A stretch of 64,000 nucleotides of DNA, taken from Zantedeschia hybrid cultivar. Lineage: Eukaryota > Streptophyta > Magnoliopsida > Alismatales > Araceae. Under the pieces are notes generated by a model. The model was not told where the DNA came from. It saw only the letters and a list, made by a program, of their open reading frames with translations, and ran no database searches. The first letter of the stretch is position 1, and every line of letters starts with the position of its first letter. Location: contig JARZZO010000011.1 in assembly GCA_030544215.1 (NCBI GenBank), forward strand, positions 42,933,001 to 42,997,000. Reading direction: 5' to 3'. Position numbers and translations under genes: made by a program. Shown here piece after piece: positions 61,326 to 64,000 of the stretch.

Positions 61326-62537
61326 TATAGTGCTAAAAAAGGGTGTGTGTTTATCATGTTATTACGTGTTTACTATGATTAATAATATGAAAGAAATTGT
61401 GATCGCCAGAAACCGAGGGCTTCAATGAAAAAAAGTGATCACTTACTAACCTTGCAAATCGGGAGAATATGAGGTTCTTTTGTTCTTCTCTTTCGGCCGA
61501 CCAAAAGAAAAGAGCCTTCTCTTTCTTTACTCTTCTTCTTCTTTTGTACCTTGTGAAAGACCAAATAAACAAGAAAACTATGATTAGAACAAAAATAACA
61601 TAGTATCTATTATAATTAAGAATCTAAACATGCAACTAAACTAAAAGAACTCACTTTTTGTAGTTTTCTTTTAAACCCCTAAAAGAGGTGTAGGTTTAGA
61701 AATTATGAAGTAGGTGTGTGCGATGAGTTGATGCAATGAGGAACTATATGAAAAAAAGAAACAAGAAAGAAACTACAGAAGAAGATGGTTGGTTTGACCC
61801 CTTGAAAGCGTTGGTCTTCTTGAGCTTCAATGGAGGAAAAGGATGAAGAAACAAGAACTCCTCTTGCTATCCACGCTTTTTCTCCTTGAGAACCTTCAAA
61901 CATCTTGCCTTAAGCTTCAAAATTACCAATTGCCAACCTTTTTTAAAGGTCAATGTCCATATGTATTTATAAGAAGTAATTCAAGGGTAGTTTGGCCTTC
62001 AAAAAGACTCTCCTGCGGCTGGGACTTGCCCTGGAAGATCATGAAGGGAATTGGAAACCCTTCCAACCTCTGAAACCAGACTATCTCGGCCAAATCATAC
62101 TTATCAGGAAACTCTTAAAACGTATCGTTCAAGGGGGACGCCTTTTATTTAATTAATGTTGCCATAATAGAAATAAATCCGGAAAGGAAAACCGAAAATA
62201 ATTAGAAAACATAAAAGGCGTCGTGAACGCGCGACGTGCTTTAGATAATTTAGGAAACTAACCGGAGTTAGAAATCGTAAACCTAGGTGGATTAGGACCT
62301 AAATGGCGTCGTCCTTCGGCGACGCTATTCAGTTAAATCATCTTAAATTTACTAATTTTAATTCCAAATTGATTTCTGCTAAGAATCCAAATGGCGTTGC
62401 GCACGAGCGACGTGATTAAAAAAATTTCGAGAGAAAATGAACAAAATTAATTAATGATTAAACATCATACCATTCTGGAGCATTATCATTGTGACATGAA
62501 ATTTACTTAATATGATGTAAAAATTAGCGTATCTACA
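61326..62537 (-). mobile_element. 5' LTR of Tat element 2
   Basis: Opens TGTAGATACGCT on the minus strand at 62537, inserted in chromovirus gag (candidate target duplication ACTGC at 62538-62542). Palindromes start at 62113, 62211, 62298 and 62387. A PBS-like TGGCGATCAC is inside near 61400. Confidence 0.82.
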
Positions 62538-63490
62538 ACTGCTGCTCCAGAATTTTCTACATCGTCTGTAGTGAGATTATAAACTCTAGCTGGCATCCTT
62601 GGCCCATCAGCTCTCATTGGCTTTGGACAATTCTTCACCATATGGTCTACAGCACCACAACGAAAACACTTGCCTGACATCTTCCGGAAAAGTCCATCAT
62701 GTCTGACGCCACAATAACTACATATCGGAAGATCCCTTCGTGGAATGGCTGGAATAGGTGGCATTGTTCTTGGGGCAATCATAAACTTCTTCCTCTGATC
62801 TCTTTGGAATCTCCATGGTTGCTCCTTGTCGTGCTGATGCACCCTTTGATTCTTTTACATAGCTTCAATGTTGCCTTCTGCAATGCATGCAACATGATAG
62901 GCGGCTGCAATTGTCTCATGATCAAACAAAGACACACGATCTCGAATAGGACCATGAAGCCCGCGAACGAACTTCTTGGTACTCCTCTTCTCATATGTGC
63001 ATAAGTGGGGTGCATACTTGGCTAACTCAGTAAAGCATGTCTCATATTGTGCCACTGTCATTGAACCTTACTACAAATTCAAAAATTCCACCTCCATCAG
63101 ATCTTGCACATGTTCAGGAAAGAACTTTGCCCTAAACACCTTAAGAAAGTCTTTCCAACCAATATCAGCTTGTCCTGCAAATAGTGTCCTCTTGGTTGCC
63201 TACCACCACTCATCTGCTCACTCTTGGAGTATGAATGTACTAAGGACAATCTTGTCTCCATCATCACACTGAATGGCATCAAGGATTTTCTCCATTTCTC
63301 TTATCCACCTCTCAATTGCCTCAGGTCGACTCTCCCTCTTAAATGAGGGAGGATTCATACAGCGGAATTTCTCCATCAAAATAGCACCCGCCAATCTGTC
63401 TAAATGCTCTGGTTGGGCTGCAGCCATCACCTGCAACTACTCCTGCATCTGAGTATGCATCTGAGCCTGGGTCCTGGCCTGGGCCTGCAT
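62538..63490 (-). pseudogene. Chromovirus (Tekay/Del-like) gag
   Basis: Starts at or before ATG 63490 with a Gln-rich N-terminus; a stop follows near 63437. Retrotrans_gag at 63436-63218 (FRCMNPPSFK; ERWIREMEKILDAIQC) continues at 63061-62855 (FTELAKYAPHL; KKFVRGLHGPIR). A CCHC knuckle (CFRCGAVDHMVKNC) is at about 62675-62630. Frame changes occur near 63200 and 62850. Protease and pol are cut off by the Tat LTR at 62537. On its upstream side a copia LTR is inserted at 63491. Confidence 0.88.
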
Positions 63491-64000
63491 TGTTAGTATT
63501 GGATGGCCAATAAGCCAATCCGACACTATATTATGTTCAAATTATTAATAAAATGGCATATTTTCATTGTGAATCTTATTTGAGCATTGCTTATATCAAA
63601 TCACGATGAAACCCATGAACATGTGCATTAATCTTCGGATTATGATGAGATCATAATTATGGGACCGAAGGTTTATAAACACATGTTCTTAATTGTTTCT
63701 AGTCATAGGATGTTTGAGAAGGACATTAAACATTCGGATAGACTAGTACAGGTTTCTTCAGCTCATATGATGAGGGTGACTGATCCTATAAGTCACTTGT
63801 GTGGAGACACTGTGCTGGACCTGTAGGTGCTCATTGGCGATTGAGTTCACTGAACTGATCCGACTATGAATCGCTGGATGGTAAACACCTCATTGTTAAC
63901 CAGCTCGATTCTCATGTCACGGTTGCGTAGATGATCCTTAGACCTGAGACGCCAAAGATATCTTGTTGGTAGATTTCTGAACTTTGACCTTGACTGACGA
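63491..64000 (+). mobile_element. Start of a plus-oriented copia LTR, cut by window edge
   Basis: Opens TGTTAGTATTGGATGG and matches the first 510 bp of the LTR at 20594, closer to it than to 29816. The rest lies beyond the window. Confidence 0.85.

Overview
The window looks like a repeat-rich intergenic block of a flowering-plant nuclear genome. Nearly all of it is LTR retrotransposons of plant Ty1/copia and Ty3/gypsy type. Both superfamilies are identified from domain order, primer-binding sites (PBS), polypurine tracts (PPT) and LTR ends. The only host-gene-like sequences are two broken genes with the plant mobile domain (PMD, MAIN/MAIL1-like). I see no rRNA, tRNA or CRISPR locus and no intact host gene. 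I cannot name the species.

Layout. 1-1653: end of a plus-oriented chromovirus (Tekay/Del-like) LTR, inserted in the gag of a minus-strand Tat/Ogre-like element (gag, leader, PBS and LTR, 1654-5417). 5418-6732: LTR and integrase/chromodomain remnants of another chromovirus plus a copia LTR scrap. 6733-14140: minus-strand chromovirus 3' LTR and pol end; this LTR contains a solo copia LTR (7550-9136) and a solo LTR of its own family (9959-12483, target duplication GTGGT). 14141-20593: decayed minus-strand copia element. 20594-31367: plus-strand copia element whose 5' LTR is a chimera of two LTRs. 31368-about 40956: minus-strand Athila-like element with tRNA-Asp-type PBS. 41242-42444: first PMD pseudogene. 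43208-54422: second PMD pseudogene, split by a complete 9910-bp Tat/Ogre-like element (43832-53741, target duplication GTGAT) that has gag and protease but no recognisable reverse transcriptase or integrase. 55790-57078: plus-oriented Tat LTR; 57079-57545: a copia leader fragment; 57551-62537: second minus-strand Tat gag, leader and LTR; 62538-63490: chromovirus gag; 63491-64000: start of a copia LTR.

The coding regions are mostly broken by stops and frameshifts, so the window records nested insertion rather than working genes. The least expected signals are structural and non-coding. About 40 copies of one imperfect palindrome (GGCGTC..GACGCC inside A/T-rich ends), often 75-98 bp apart, occur in LTRs of two unrelated gypsy lineages and around and inside the PMD genes. 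The Tat/Ogre-like element has two palindrome arrays of different sequence but the same geometry (about 31-bp period, 8-nt loop). The copia leaders carry an array of about 14 A/T-rich mini-palindromes and a repeated motif that has been replaced as a set between related elements. The Athila 3' region has two hairpins with identical loops and compensating stems.
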